64,000 nt of DNA from Lepus europaeus (GCF_033115175.1 NC_084850.1:101247439-101311438); one strand, 5' to 3'. Positions 1 through 12,197 are shown, counted from the first letter of the stretch. Notes: generated from the sequence alone by a model not told the origin. Numbers and translations are program-made.

Positions 1-70
1 TCTCCCTTGTCTATGTAAGTCATTGTCTTGTCTTTTCTTTTTTTCTTTTCTTTTTTTTTTTTTTTTTTTT

Positions 71-395
71 GACAGGCAGAGTGGACAGTAGAGGGAGATA
101 GAGAGAAAGGTCTTCCTTTTTGCCGTTGGTTCACCCTCCAATGGCCGCCGCGGTAGGCGCGCTGCAGCCGGAGCACCGCACTGTTCCGATGGCAGGAGTC
201 AGGTGCTTCTCCTGGTCTCCCATGGGGTGCAGGGCCCAAGCACTTGGGCCATCCTCCACTGCACTCCCTGGCCACAGCAGAGAGCTGGCCTGGAAGAGGG
301 GCAACTGGGACAGGATCGGTGCCCCGACCCGGACTAGAACCCGGTGTGCCGGCGCCGCAAGGCGGAGGATTAGCCTGTTAAGCCACGGCGCCGGC
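71..395 (-). repeat. CSINE, young GC-rich subtype
   Basis: Reverse copy with a poly-T (41-70) and the head ending GCCACGGCGCCGGC. This subtype shows the GCCGCAGCGCGCC-like block and the GGGTGAACCAA motif. Confidence 0.9.
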
Positions 396-545
396 AATAT
401 TAAATAGTCTTCTGTAACATGGTTGCTAAAGAATGAACTGTATTTCAAGGTAAATGTGTAACCTTCACAAGAACCACTAACATTGGGTAATGAATGTGCT
501 AGGCACTGTCCAAGGTGATTTCTATGCATTGATCCACCTTTTTTT

Positions 546-869
546 TTAAAAAAAAAGGTTTATTTTATTTATTTGAAAGACAGAGCCACAGAGAGAGGTA
601 GAGACAGAGAAAGGGGTCTTCCATCTGCTGGGTCACTTCCCAAAGGGCCACAACAGCTGGAGCTGCACTGATCCAAAGCGAGGAGCCTCCCCTGGGTCTC
701 CCACATGGGTGCAGGGGCCCAAGGACCTGGGCCATCCTACACTGCCCTCCCATGTGCATCAGCAGGGAACTGGATTGGGAGTGGAGCAGCCAGGACCCGA
801 AACAGCACCTAGATGGGATATTGGTGCCACAGGCCGGGGCCTTAACCAGCTGCGCCACAGCACTGGACC
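546..869 (-). repeat. CSINE
   Basis: Reverse copy: T-rich tail, GAAAGACAGAGCCACAGAG, then the head CACAGCACTGGACC. Confidence 0.9.
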
Positions 870-926
870 TAATACATCTACTTTTTTCTTTAAATTGAAA
901 TTCCCAATACATTTCTCATGCACTTA

Positions 927-1248
927 AAAAAAACAGATTTATTACTTATTTGAAAGGCAGAGAGAGAGAGAAAGAGAAAGAGAGAAAGGGATCTGCTATC
1001 CACTGGTTCGCTCTCCAAATGGCTACAATGGCTGGAGCTGGGCTGATCCGAAGCCAGGAGCCAGGAGTATCTTCCAGGTCTCCCATGTGGGTGCAGGGGT
1101 CCAAGGACTTGGGCCATCTTCTACTGCGTGCCCACGTCATAGCAGAGAGCTGGATCAGAAGTGGAGCAGCCAGGACTCAAACTGGCGCCTATATGGGATG
1201 CTAGCACTGCAGGCTGTGGCTTTAACCCGCTGTGCCACAGCGCTGACC
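927..1248 (-). repeat. CSINE
   Basis: Reverse full-length copy, tail at 927, head near 1248 (CCACAGCGCTGACCC). Confidence 0.9.
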
Positions 1249-1261
1249 CTGATGCATCTAC

Positions 1262-1979
1262 TTTTTTTTTTTTTTTAAGATTTATTTATTTAGCTGGCGC
1301 CGCGGCTCAGTAGGCTAATCCTCTGTCTGCAGCGCCAGCACCCCGGGTTCTAGTCCCAGTTGGGGCGCCGGATTCTGTCCCGGTTGCTCCTCTTCCAGGC
1401 CAGCTCTCTGCTATGGCCCGGGAGTGCAGTGGAGGATGGCCCAAGTGCTTGGGCCCTGCACCCGCATGGGAGACCAGGATAAGCACTTGGCTCCTGGCTT
1501 CGGATCAGAGCGATGCGCCAGCCGCAGCGCGCCGGCCGCAGCAGCTATTGGAGGGTGAACCAACGGTAAAGGAAGACCTTTCTCTCTGTCTCTCTCTCTC
1601 TCTCACTGTCTAAATCTGCCTGTCAAAAAAAAAAAAAGAAAAAAAAAGAAAAGAAAAGAAAAAGATTTATTTATTTATTTGAAAGTGAGAGTTACACAGA
1701 GAGGAGCGTCAGAGAGGGAGGTCTTCCATCCAATGGTTCACTTCCCAGATGGCCGCAACTGCCAGAGATGTGCCAATCCGAAGCCAGGAGCCAGGAGCTT
1801 CTTCTGGGTCTTCCACATGGGTGCAGGGGCCCAAACACTTGGGCCATCTTCTACTGCTTTCCCAGGCCACAGCAGAGAGCTGGATTGGAAGTGGAGCAGT
1901 TGGGTCTTGAACCAGCGCCCATGTGGGATGCCGGTGCTTCAGGCCAGGGCGTTAACCCGCTGAGCCACAGCACCGGCCC
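1262..1979 (-). repeat. CSINE split by a younger CSINE
   Basis: Reverse copy flanked by TGATGCATCTAC on both sides (1249-1260 and 1980-1991). Its T-rich tail is interrupted by the forward copy at 1291-1640. Confidence 0.9.
1291..1640 (+). repeat. CSINE, young GC-rich subtype, nested
   Basis: Forward copy inside the tail of the preceding element; AAGATTTATTTATTT is duplicated on both sides. Confidence 0.9.
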
Positions 1980-2004
1980 TGATGCATCTACTTTTAATAA
2001 GTGT

Positions 2005-2075
2005 TGTGGGGCCTACTGTTAACCCCATTTTACAGATGAGGACACCTAAAGGCCAGGGAGTTCAAGGGTGACACT
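2005..2075 (+). repeat. MIR fragment
   Basis: Carries the CCCATTTTACAGATGAGGA core typical of MIR. Confidence 0.5.
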
Positions 2076-2344
2076 AAACTGGTCCCATATTTGTGATCAG
2101 CATTGGGTTTATTTCCATGTCCTTTTTCCACCAAAAAGGATGTGATACATGTCTTTTCCATTCATTTCTACCCTCCCTGGACAGAGCTGTGTCCTTCATT
2201 CCACCCCGTCTGCCTCCAACAGGATGGGAGGAAGGGAGGAAATCACAGGAGAGTCCAAGATTCCCCAGGGATTTACTGTCTCACTGTTGGAATGAGATCT
2301 TTTGTTGTTGTTTTTACAATATTTATATATTAACATCTGAAACA

Positions 2345-2643
2345 TTATTTTAAATTGTTTTAATTGTTTGAAAGGCAGAGAGAAAGAGAAATTTTCCATG
2401 CACTGGTTCATTCCGCAAGTGCCCACAACAGCCAGGTCTGGGCCAGGCTGAAGCCAGGATCCTGGAACTCAATCCAGGTCTCATACATGGTTGGCAGGGA
2501 CCTAAGTACTTGAACCATTGCCTGCTGCCCTTCACGTGTGCATTAACAAGAACCTGGATGAGAGAGCAGAGCCGGGGCTTGAAGTGAAGCCCTCCGATAT
2601 GGGATGCAGGTGTCCCAGTCAGCTGCACTAGATACCTGCTCCT
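2345..2643 (-). repeat. CSINE, older subtype
   Basis: Reverse copy with site duplication ATTATTTTAAA / GTTATTTTAAA. The body has the TGGCAGGGACC form of the older subtype. Confidence 0.85.
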
Positions 2644-2774
2644 CAAATGTTATTTTAAAAATTCAGCCTATAAGGCCGTAAGATGTTATATAGAAAACAA
2701 TCTAATGAAAGGGTAAGTATGAGTAACACACACCAAATGTTTACTACATCTGTAGCGTGAACGTTACTGTTTGT

Positions 2775-3088
2775 TTTTTGACAGGCAGAGTGGATAGTGA
2801 GAGACAGACAGAAAGGTCTTCCTTTGCCGTTGGTTCACCCTCCAATGGCCGCTGCGGCCAGCACATCGCGCTGATCCGAAGCCAGGAGCCAGGTGCTTCT
2901 CCTGGTCTCCCATATGGGTGCAGGGCCCAGGGACTTGGCCATCCTCCACTGCCTTGCCGGGCCATAGCAGACAGCTGGCCTGGAAGAGGGGCAACCAGGA
3001 TAGAATCCGGCGCCCCAACCAGGACTAGAACCCGGTGTGCCGGCGCCGCAAGGCGGGGGATTAGCCTGTTAAGCCACGGCGCCGGCCG
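2775..3088 (-). repeat. CSINE, young GC-rich subtype
   Basis: Reverse copy with site duplication GAACGTTACTGTTT / GAACGTTGCTGTTT. Confidence 0.9.
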
Positions 3089-3164
3089 AACGTTGCTGTT
3101 TTTAAGAGCAATATAATCTGTTTTCAGAGGCAGTATAACTTGGCCACTGGCAAAGGCTTTGCCA

Positions 3165-3330
3165 ACGGTGAGTTATATGGCTTCAGGTAAGTCGTATAAT
3201 CTGGCTGTGGCTCAGATTCTCATCTGAAAGAAAAGCATCTCATAGGGTTGGCGTGAAGACTGAATGAGCTAGTCATGTACAGCTTAGTCTCGCATCGGGA
3301 ACAGAGTAAATACCCAGTCAGTGTTGCCTA
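3165..3330 (-). repeat. Probable MIR fragment; 3089-3617 otherwise empty
   Basis: Sequence such as CTCAGATTCTCATCTGAAAG and CATAGGGTTGGCGTGAAGACTGAATGAG fits the MIR body. The rest of 3.09-3.62 kb shows nothing I can name. Confidence 0.4.
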
Positions 3331-3617
3331 CTATCCAGTTTTTAAGAAACTCCCCCAAAACATATTCACCTCCCAGAGGTAGTTCTGGTGCAGAAATCAT
3401 GCAATTAAGAATGACCACAGCTACCACTTGTATGCTTTGAATTGTTCAGGTTTTAAACTCATTCGCCTACTCTCATTAGATTAAAATGGGTTTGAACAAT
3501 AAGCTGATAGCAGAAAGCACTTTCAGCTGGGAGCTTTGGAGAAAGAGAAGATTTGTCTTTGTAAGTGGCAGTGTTATCAAACCCACATCCAATTCATTGT
3601 CCCAAAGAATGCAGGCT

Positions 3618-4260
3618 GGCTGCATTTTGGCACAGTGAGTTAAGCCTCTTGGAAAGCCAGCATCCCATATCATAGAGGGATGGTTCAAGTCCTGGCTACT
3701 CTATTTTTTTTTTTTACAGATTTATTTATTTATTTTAAAGGCAGAGTTGCAGAGAGGGAGGGAGGGAGGAAGAGAGAGAGAGAGGTTTTCCAACAGCTGG
3801 TTCACTCCCCAAATGGTCCCAATTGCCGGAGCTGGGCCCATCCAAAGCCAGGAGCCAAGAGCTTCTTCTGGGTCTCCCACGTGGGTACAGGAGCCCAAAC
3901 ACTTGGACCATCTTCTGCTGCTTCCCAGACCATAGCAGAGAGCTGGATCGGAAGTGGAGCAGCCAGGACTTGAACCGGCACCCATATGGGATGCCGGCAT
4001 TGCAGGCAGAAACTTTACCAACTATACCACAGTGCTGGCCCTGGCTACTCTATTTCTGATCCAGCTTCCTGCTAATGCTCCTAGGAAAGCAGCAGAGGAT
4101 GGCCCAAGTACTTAGGCCTCTGACACCCACATGGGAGACCCAGATGGAGTTCCTGGCTTCTGGCTTTTGCCTGGCCCAACCCCCGTTGTGGCCATTTGGG
4201 GAATGAACCAGCAGAGGAAAGATCTCTCTCTGCCTTTCAAATAAATACATAACTAAATAA
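3618..4260 (+). repeat. CSINE, older subtype, split
   Basis: Forward copy in two pieces around the reverse copy at 3708-4041; CTGGCTACTCTATTT is repeated at both junctions. Confidence 0.85.
3708..4041 (-). repeat. CSINE, nested guest
   Basis: Reverse full-length copy within the host at 3618-4260. Confidence 0.9.
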
Positions 4261-4307
4261 AAATAATTCTAAAATGTACTAATAAAACTTATTAAAAAAA
4301 AAGGTTA

Positions 4308-4634
4308 ATGGGGCTGGTATTGTGGCATAGCAGGAGAAACCTATGATGCCAGCATCCCCAGTGGTTGCTGGGATATGTCCCAGCTGCTCTGCTACCAGCC
4401 CCGCTCCCTGATGATGCCCTGGGAAAGGTCATGGAGGATGGCCCAAGTGTTTGGGTCCCTGCCATGCACGCTGGGGATCTAGGTGGGACTCCTGGCTCCT
4501 GCCTTCAGTCTGGCCCAGCACAGGCTGATCCCCAGATGACCATCTGGGGAGTGAGCCAGTGGATGGAAGATCTCTGTCTCTCCCTTTCTGTCTGTAACTC
4601 TTTCAAAATGAATAATAAATTTTTTTTATAAAAA
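4308..4634 (+). repeat. CSINE
   Basis: Forward, from GGGGCTGGTATTGTGGC to an A/T-rich tail. Confidence 0.9.
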
Positions 4635-4640
4635 GAGGAT

Positions 4641-4968
4641 ACTAGAGCCAATGCTGTGGCACAACAAGTTAAGCTGCCACCTGTGACACCAGCATCCTAT
4701 ATCTAAGTGCCAGTTAGTCCCCGCTGCTCTGCTTTCTATCCAGCTGCCTGCTAATGCACCTGGGAAAGCAGCAGAAGATGGCCCAATTACTGGGCCCCTG
4801 CCACCCACATGGGAGACCCAGATGGAATTCCTGTTTCCTGGCTTCAGCCTGGTCCAGTCCTGGGCTTTGCAGCCATCTGGGGAGTGAACCAGAGGATGAA
4901 GACCTCTTTCTCTGTTTCTCCCTCTGTCATTCTGCCTTTCAAACAAATCTTTTTAAAAGAAAAAGAAT
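4641..4968 (+). repeat. CSINE
   Basis: Forward, head GAGCCAATGCTGTGGCAC, tail TTTCAAACAAATC then A-rich. 4969-5885 follows with no gene or repeat I can name. Confidence 0.9.
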
Positions 4969-5885
4969 CTCGTAAATCAGGACAAGGATTTGGGGAGAAA
5001 AGTTTACTCAGGCTGCTAGCAACCTGGGAGGTGGCAGGCTAATGCCTTGACATCCAACCAGTCCAGTAAAGGAAAGGAAATCAAAACTTCTGTAGGAACT
5101 ACAGATTGCCCTACGTTAAAGGTACGCAGGAGAGGAAATTCTTCCCGTCATTGTGGCACCATTCCGTGGAGCCTCTCTGATAGGAAGCTTGGTTGTTTGG
5201 GCTGTGGTTGTAAAGCTCTTCCTTATCTGGGGTGTGCTGTTTCTGCCAGTCTTTCTCTACAGTGCCAGATCCAAGCCTGTGGTCCTGCTGACTGGGCTGG
5301 GCTGATTACTTTGCACCTTAGCCAGCTTTCTTAAGGCCAGTTTCTGGAATTCTCAAACAAGCATTATTTATCTGTTGACTTGAACAGACACTTTTATTAG
5401 TCACAAGATCAGCAGTTAGCTTTTGTTACTGAGAATGGGGAAAAGGAAAGGAAAATGGATTTAGTAAAGACACAGCAGGTCAATGGAGGGGCAGAAGGTG
5501 GCTCACAGGCCTGGGGGGTGCCAAGTCACTAGAAGCAGCTTCTCCAGGTTGTGAGGGACCTTGGTTACAATCAAGACATCTAGAAACAAAGCTTCAGCCA
5601 TGGGGGACCACAAGTCCCATTCATTCTAACAGAATCCAGGGCTATTTCACTGCCAGAGTGATAGGTAAGGGCCCCAGCCAAATAAGCATCAAAAGCAGAT
5701 TTGGACAGAAAAGCCAGGTGCTTACCTGGCCTTTGAAGATAATATTAGTCACTGCAGTTAACTCCAACTGTGGAGGACACGGGCAGGGGCCATGTCTTTC
5801 CCAGACTGGTCCTTCCTTCCCAGGCCCCTTGCCATTTACACCCCGCCCCCGCCCTGTCCTGAGGTTTTGTTTGTTTGTTTGTTTT

Positions 5886-6206
5886 TTAAGATTTTCTTTA
5901 TTTATTTGACAGGTAGAGTTACAGACAATGAGTGGGAGAGACAGACAGAAAGGTCTTCCTTCCACTGGTTCACTCCCCAAATGGCTGCCATGGCCAGAGC
6001 TGTGCCAATCCGAAGCCAGGAGCCAGGTGCTTCCCCTGGTCTCCCATGCGGGTGCAGGGGCCCAAGCACTTGGGTCATCCTCCACTGCCTTCCTGGGCCA
6101 CAGCAGAGAGCTGGATTGGAAGAGGAGCAGCCGGGACTAGAACCCGGTGCCCCTATGGGATGCTGGCTCTGCAGGCAGAGGATTAACTTACTACACCATG
6201 GTGCCG
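5886..6206 (-). repeat. CSINE
   Basis: Reverse full-length copy; a (TG)n run of about 24 bases (6208-6232) separates it from the next. Confidence 0.9.
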
Positions 6207-6232
6207 TTTTGTGTGTGTGTGTGTGTGTGTGT

Positions 6233-6541
6233 TTTTAAGATTTATTTCAAAGGCAGTTACAGAGAAGCAGAGGCAGAGTGAGAGCGAGAGTCTTCCACCC
6301 GCTGGTTCACTCCCCAGATGGCTGCAATGGCTGGAGCTGGGCCTGTGGGAAGCCAGGAGCTTCTTCCAGGTCTCCCAAGTGGGTGCAGGGGTCCAAGCAC
6401 TTGGGCCATCTTCCACTGCTTTCCCAGGCCATAGCAGAGAGCTGGATCAGAAGAGGATCATCTGGGACTTGAACTGGTACCCACATGAAATGCCAGCACT
6501 GTAGGTGGCAGCTTTGCCCTCTATGCCATGGCACTGGCCCT
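6233..6541 (-). repeat. CSINE
   Basis: Reverse copy, head at GGCACTGGCCC. Confidence 0.9.
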
Positions 6542-6567
6542 ATGCCCTGAGTTTAGAAACGCAAAGG

Positions 6568-6802
6568 AGGGGGCTGGCTCCGGGGCTGGCATCCTATATG
6601 GGTGCTGGTTCAAGTCCCAGCTGCTCCACTTCCAATACAAGTCCCTGCTAATGCACCTGGGAAAGCAATGGAAGATGGCCCAAAACCTTGGGTCCCTGTA
6701 CCCACATGGGAGACCTGGAAGAGGCTCCTGGCTTTGGATCGGCCTGCCCCCGGCCCTTGTGGATATTTGGGGAATGTGCCAGTGGATGGAAGAAACACAA
6801 AG
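6568..6802 (+). repeat. CSINE, 3' truncated
   Basis: Forward copy lacking part of the head and the A-rich tail; ends after GTGGATGGAAGA. 6803-7107 is unassigned. Confidence 0.8.
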
Positions 6803-7107
6803 GAAAGCAGGGCCCACAGTGGTTGCGTCTGCGGTTCCTGACTACCACAGGTGGAAGTGGGGCCCAATTCAGAGGACAAAATGGAGCATGACTTGAGGGA
6901 AGCCAGGTGGCTTGGGATGATCAGGATGTACTGAGAATCAAGGCCACTTAGGAAATAGGAGGAGCCTTGGAGCTGAGGGATAATTGGAGTGAAGATATGG
7001 AATCCTCATTCACTTGTCTCATTCCTGAAATTTCTTCCTAAATGGTGCAAGTGGGGATTGGGATGGGAGAGCACAACTTAAATTTTACTGATGAGAAATC
7101 ACTTGCC

Positions 7108-7745
7108 TTGGGCTGGCATTTTGAACAATGGGTTAAGCCACTGCCTGTGAGATACTGGAATGCCATATTGGAGTGCTGGTTCAAGTCCTGGCTGCTCCAC
7201 TTCTTAAGATTTATTTATTTATTTGAAAGAGTTACAGAGAGAGAGAAGGAGAGGCAGAGGGTGGGGGGAAGAGGGAGAGAGGTCTTCCATCTGCTGGTTC
7301 ACTCCCCAACTGGCTGCAATGGTCAGAGCTGGGCCAATCTGAAGCCAGGCGCCAGGAGCCAGGAGCTTCCTCTGGGTCTCCCTCATGGGTGCAGGGGCCC
7401 AAGGACTTGCTTTCCTAAGCCATAGCAGAGAGCTGGATTGGAAGCAAAGCAGCTGCCCATATGGGATGCCAGCACTGCAGGTGACAGCCTTATCCACTAT
7501 GCCACAGCACTGGCCCCTGCTCCACTTCTGATCTACCTCCATTGTAATGTGTCTGTGACAGCAGCAGAGGAGGGACCAAGTGCTTGGATCCCAGCCACCC
7601 ACATGGGAAACGTGGATGGAGTTCCAGTGCTCCTGGCTTAAGCCTCGCTCAGACCTGGCTATGGAGGCCCTTTGGGGAGTGATCCAGCAGATGGAAGATA
7701 GCTCTCTCTCTCTCCCTCTCTTTCAATAAATCCTTAAGAAGGAAA
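7108..7745 (+). repeat. CSINE split by a nested CSINE
   Basis: Forward copy interrupted at CTGCTCCACTTCT, which is duplicated around the guest. Confidence 0.85.
7203..7516 (-). repeat. CSINE, nested guest
   Basis: Reverse copy within the previous element. Confidence 0.9.
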
Positions 7746-7782
7746 AAAAAGAAAACCTTTGTCTCCAAAGCGCCCCCCCCCC

Positions 7783-8100
7783 CTTTTTTTGGACAGGCAG
7801 AGTGGATAGTGAGAGAAAGAGAGAAAGGTCTTCCTTTTTGCCATTGGTTCACCCTCCAATGGCCGCTGCGGCCGGCGCATCGTGCTGATCTGAAGCCAGG
7901 AGCCAGGTCTTCTCCTGGTCTCCCATGGGGTGCAGGGCCCAAGCACTTGGGCCATCCTCCATTGCCTTGCCGGGCCATAGCAGAGAGCTGGCCTGGAAGA
8001 GGGGCAACCGGGATAGAATCCGGCGCCCCAACCGGGACTAGAACCCGGTGTGCCGGCGCTGCAAGGCGGAGGATTAGCCTGTTAAGCCACGGCGCCGGCC
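7783..8100 (-). repeat. CSINE, young GC-rich subtype
   Basis: Reverse copy with GACAGGCAGAGTGGATAG after the poly-T, head at ACGGCGCCGGCCC. Confidence 0.9.
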
Positions 8101-8199
8101 CAAAGCCAAAGTTCTTAGAACTTCATAACTCTCCATGATCCAAGTTAGCAATGAGATTCCTGCAATCAGAAAAAGCTGCATCGAGCCCCTTGGGTAGCT

Positions 8200-9010
8200 C
8201 CCAGTGATAGGGGCTCTTGGGGCTCCTGGAAAGGAAAGGAAGAAATATACATGATGTAACCCTTCAGGAGCCCCAAGGGAGGAGGAGACGCAATCTTCAG
8301 ATGTTGTCATGTCTGCCTCATGGATCTGATTGAGCACTCTGCAAACTTCTATAGAAAACAGTCTACTTTGAGTAGACTCTGATGGGTTCACCTTGAATGC
8401 CTCATGAGCATACATGTCAACCTCCTTTAGAAACATAAAAGTCTGAGCCAGGCGTTCTTGAGCAGCAGGTCTGGGCAAGTAGCCCTCCAGGACAGGCAAC
8501 TGCAGGACAGGCCCTCCAGGCTGCTGGAGAGCTTTCTCTACTTCTTTCAACAAACATCCTTTACTCTGTTCACCCCTTCCTTGTTTGTGTGCCTCATTCC
8601 TCATGGTCACGAGACAAAGAACCCAGCAGAGAAGAGAAGTTGTAACACAGAAGGCTGCAGTATTCCTTGCTGGATCCAGCAGAGGAGGGAAGCTGTGATC
8701 CAGAGGACTGCAATGCTCGATGAACCCAGCAGAAAGGAGAAGCTGTGACCCAACAGGAGACACTGCAGCATGGAGAGCTGGAACACAAAGAGCCACAACA
8801 CCGAGAAGAGCTGCAACACACCGAGCTGGAACCTGGAAGCTGTGCTGTTCCTGAAGACTCTGCTGCAAAGGAGAATTCTGCCACACCTCTCAGGGATGAG
8901 ATGCAGGCTAGAACCACTGGAGCCATAGACGTGTCCTGCCACTACCCCTGCAACACCGACACCAGAACTCTTGCAACGCCAGCACTCAGAAATAGCAAGC
9001 CAGCCTTCTG
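8200..9010 (+). mobile_element. Probable solo LTR of a class I (gamma) endogenous retrovirus
   Basis: A fossil LTR. Signals in gamma-retroviral order: a run near 8436 with ATAAAAGTCTGAGCC, then TTTACTCTGTTCACCCC, then CTTGTTTGTGTGCCTCATTCC and CATGGTCACGAGACAAAG, as in many mammalian ERV1 U5 regions. After this come several degenerate copies of an AGCAGAGRAGAGAAGCTGTGACAC-like unit. No internal retroviral sequence is visible, so it is probably solo. Boundaries are uncertain. A long frame on the opposite strand is not a gene. Confidence 0.5.
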
Positions 9011-9309
9011 AGAGGTGTCTTCAGTGCCTGCTATGTGCCAGCGCCAAGGAAGATGATAGAGCTGCTATTCTGGTGCCAAACACCGAGAAAACAATTTCAG
9101 AAATTGGTTCCTACTGTTTGCTTAGTGTCGGTAAGTGGGGGAGGGCGCTGAGAAATAAATGTGAGCTGGGGATGAAAAGGAACCAGCTATGCAATGCTCT
9201 CAACTGCTGAGTGTGAGAATAAGTTGGCTGATGAGGCTCATCACCAGCAGGAAGTCATGGATTCATGAGGGGTAGGACTGGGGTCACTCTGGTATTAAGA
9301 TATCAAATT

Positions 9310-9385
9310 GAGGTGAGCATTTGGTACAGCAGTTAAAATGCTGCCATTACATCCCAAATGTGTCCAGCCTTTGATTCTTATTTTT
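9310..9385 (+). repeat. CSINE fragment, degraded
   Basis: Only the head is clear: GTGAGCATTTGGTACAGCAG. The unassigned interval 9011-9309 before it shows nothing else. Confidence 0.5.
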
Positions 9386-9491
9386 TTCTGCTAATATATT
9401 GAAGTACATCTCCTCTTTTCAAACGTTCAGCCACCCTTACTTTCCTGGGTGAGGCTCCACCTGGTTGTGGTGACACTTTACATTAATTTAC

Positions 9492-9772
9492 TTTTTTAAA
9501 GATTTATTTTATTTGAAAGGCAGAGTTAGAAGGGGGGGGGGTTTCCATCCACTGTTTCACTCCTCCAGATGGCTGAATTGGCCAGAGCTGGGCCAGGCTG
9601 AAGTCGGGAGCTTCATCCTGGTCTCCCCATGGGTGCAGGGGCCCAAGCACTTGAGCCATCCTCTGCTGCTTTCCCAGGTGCATTAGCAGGGAGCTGGGCG
9701 GGAAGCAGAGCAGCCCATATGAAATACTAGCTTGTAGGCTGTGGTATGCTACAAAGCGTGCGCTGACACTCT
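9492..9772 (-). repeat. CSINE
   Basis: Reverse copy with site duplication TGACACTTTACATT / TGACACTCTGCATT. Confidence 0.85.
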
Positions 9773-9774
9773 GC

Positions 9775-9900
9775 ATTTATTCAGCACCTGCTACACTGAG
9801 CCTCCATAAGCATCACAGCCCCATTTTGAAGATAAGGAAAGTGAACTGTAGAAGGGTTTACTTCCCATGCCAGAGGTGCAGAAAGCATTAGAATGAGTAT
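9775..9900 (+). repeat. MIR fragment
   Basis: TTTATTCAGCACCTGCTAC and CCCATTTTGAAGATAAGGAAA fit MIR. Confidence 0.5.
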
Positions 9901-10284
9901 TTGGACTTTGGCAGGAAGTAGAACTGGAATAAGTTTCTTATCCTGAGTGCCAGAACCTCCCCCCCCCCACCTCCACTGGTAACCAGTCGGCAGTGCTGGC
10001 AGCAGTGCCCAGCCCCTGCCTTGGTCTGTACATCTCTGGCATTCAGTCCCCAATCTGTTTCTACTCCTGGCTCCCTTCTGGCCTCCCAGACTGGCATTTC
10101 CACCCTGAAGTTGGCAATGGCTTTCAGCCTTCTGTCTGACACCATCTGGTGGTGCTCTCAGGCCACTGGACTAGGCTCTAGCTGCACTGGCTTCCCGTCT
10201 CATGCTTTGAACCTTGCACAGTATTTCTGGTATCTGGATTGCTGCCTCCTACACACTCACTTCACTGACGTCTCCTGACCCTGC

Positions 10285-10520
10285 GGAAATAGACTAATAA
10301 CGAGCACTTTGAACACCTACAACAAGCATTGTTCTAAGCACTTGATCCAAATAGAAAACCTGGTTGAATCCTCACAATGACCCTGTGAAGTTGGTGCTAT
10401 CACCATCTGTTGTCGTAGATGGGAAAATGCAGGCAGAGTGGTGATGCGACCTGCCCATGCGCACACATCAGATAAGCAATGGACTTGAAGAGTCACAGCC
10501 TGGCCACCTGGTTCCACAAT
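10285..10520 (+). repeat. MIR
   Basis: GAGCACTTTGAACACCTAC, TGTTCTAAGCACTTGATCC, AATCCTCACAATGACCCTG and the later GACTTGAAGAGTCACAGCC follow MIR order. Confidence 0.7.
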
Positions 10521-10619
10521 CCTTCCTCTTTAACCCCTACGCTGACACCTGCCACCAAGTTACTTTGTGTGGGCCCCTCTAGTGCACATCACAGTAAGTA
10601 CTTTCTGTCCCCCAACTCC

Positions 10620-11030
10620 CCTCAGCAAACCCTGCCAACTCCACCTTCAGAAGATACCAGAACCTGACCTCTCCTCTCCCATGTGCACTGTGGCTATCGC
10701 CATCACTGGTCTTGACTTCTGTCCTGACACAGCTCCCCTATCTGCCTCTGGGCAGCCAGAAGGAATCTAGTACAAACCACGCTGACCCACAGCCCTCTGC
10801 TTGGCTCCCATCTCTCAGAGAAAAAGCCAGGTTCTTCTCCATGGCCTACAGGCCCTCCAGAACCTCACCAACCTCCCCTCCTATCCCTAGCATTGTCACT
10901 CACTCTGCACCTGCCCTGCTGACCTCCTTGCTGTTATTCCTGACACACACCAAGCAAGCTCCTTCCTCAGTCTTTGCACCTACTTGCTTTACCTTCTGCC
11001 TACAATTCTCTTTTCCCATGTGTTGAGGCA
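10620..11030 (+). mobile_element. L2 (LINE2) 3' fragment
   Basis: Contains the L2 landmarks ACAGGCCCTCCAGAACC, CTGCTGACCTCCTTGCTG and GTCTTTGCACCTACTTGC in order. No coding capacity. 9901-10284 is unassigned. Confidence 0.65.
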
Positions 11031-11071
11031 AGCTAAGGTTGACAGATATGACCAGAAAAGAAATGAGCCCT

Positions 11072-11382
11072 TAAGATCAGCACACTGGTGTAACATGTTA
11101 GGCCCCCACCTGCAATGCCACCATCCCATATGAGCAGTGGTTTGAGTCCCAGCTGCTCTGCTTCTCATCCAGCTCCCTGCTAGTGCACCTGGGAAAGCAG
11201 CAAACAATGGTCCAAGTACTTGGGTGCTTGCTACCTGCGTGGGAGAACTGGATGGGGTTCCAGGCTCCTGACTTTGGCCTGGTGCAGCCCTGGATGTTGC
11301 AACCATTTGGGGAATGAACCAGTGGGATAGAAAATCTCCCCCCTCCCTGTATGTTTGCCTTTCAAATAAATAATATGTAAAA
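11072..11382 (+). repeat. CSINE
   Basis: Forward copy with site duplication AAATGAGCCCTT. 11383-11890 is unassigned. Confidence 0.9.
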
Positions 11383-11890
11383 AATGAGCCCTTGGTATAG
11401 TCAAATGTTACATAGGCACCAAAAACAGAGAGGTTCCCGCTCATGTCTCCTGTGTCAGCCAACATGGCGATAAAAGGGGCTGAAGGAGTGCATGGCAGAT
11501 GTTAGGACATTGTCTGCCAAGCAGCTAAGTTCATGCTGCAGCTACGCATTTCTCCAGCACAGAGTCGGGGCGAAGACGACCAGAACACCTCAGACCTGCC
11601 CAGAACCTTAGGAGGCGAGAGGGAACCATCTCATGACAGCCTCCTTGGTAAATGTGAGATGAACGGCAAATGGCCAACGGCCTCGCGCTGGCTCCTCACA
11701 GGCTGCGGCCTGTCCTGATGAGCACAGTGTGTCCTGCCAACACTGAGATGAGCTTATCTACGTGGCCTGTGCGGAGACAAGGTAGCCAGGACACCACACT
11801 GGAGCCATTCCCTCAGACCAGCTCCGTGCTGCTCTATTTCCCTCGAGGCAGCCCACTCCCCGGTGTTACATTATACTGGGTTTCTTTTTA

Positions 11891-12197
11891 CTTTCTTTAC
11901 TTTTAAAGACTCGTTTATTTATTTGAAAGGCAGAGTTATAGAGAGGGAGAGAGAGGTCTTCCTTTTGCTGGCTCACCCCCCAAATGCGCTGATCCAAAGC
12001 CAGGAGCCAGGAGCTGTGTCCAGGTCTCCCATGTGGGTGCAGGGGCCCAAACACTTGGACTGTCCTCCACTGCTTTCCCAGGCCATAGGCAGAGACCTGG
12101 ATGGGAAGTGGAGCAGCCAGGACTCGAACTGGTGCCCATATGGGATGCCGGCACTTCAGGCCAGGGCTTTAACCTGCTGCGCCACAGCGCCGGTCCT
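11891..12197 (-). repeat. CSINE
   Basis: Reverse full-length copy. The interval 12198-12736 holds a weak MIR-like stretch near 12310-12425 and no gene. Confidence 0.9.

Noticed and set aside
8074-8886. 270-codon open frame on the minus strand
   Set aside because: It lies antisense across a probable solo LTR with repeated units; the open frame comes from the low stop density of those units, and the protein resembles no family I know.
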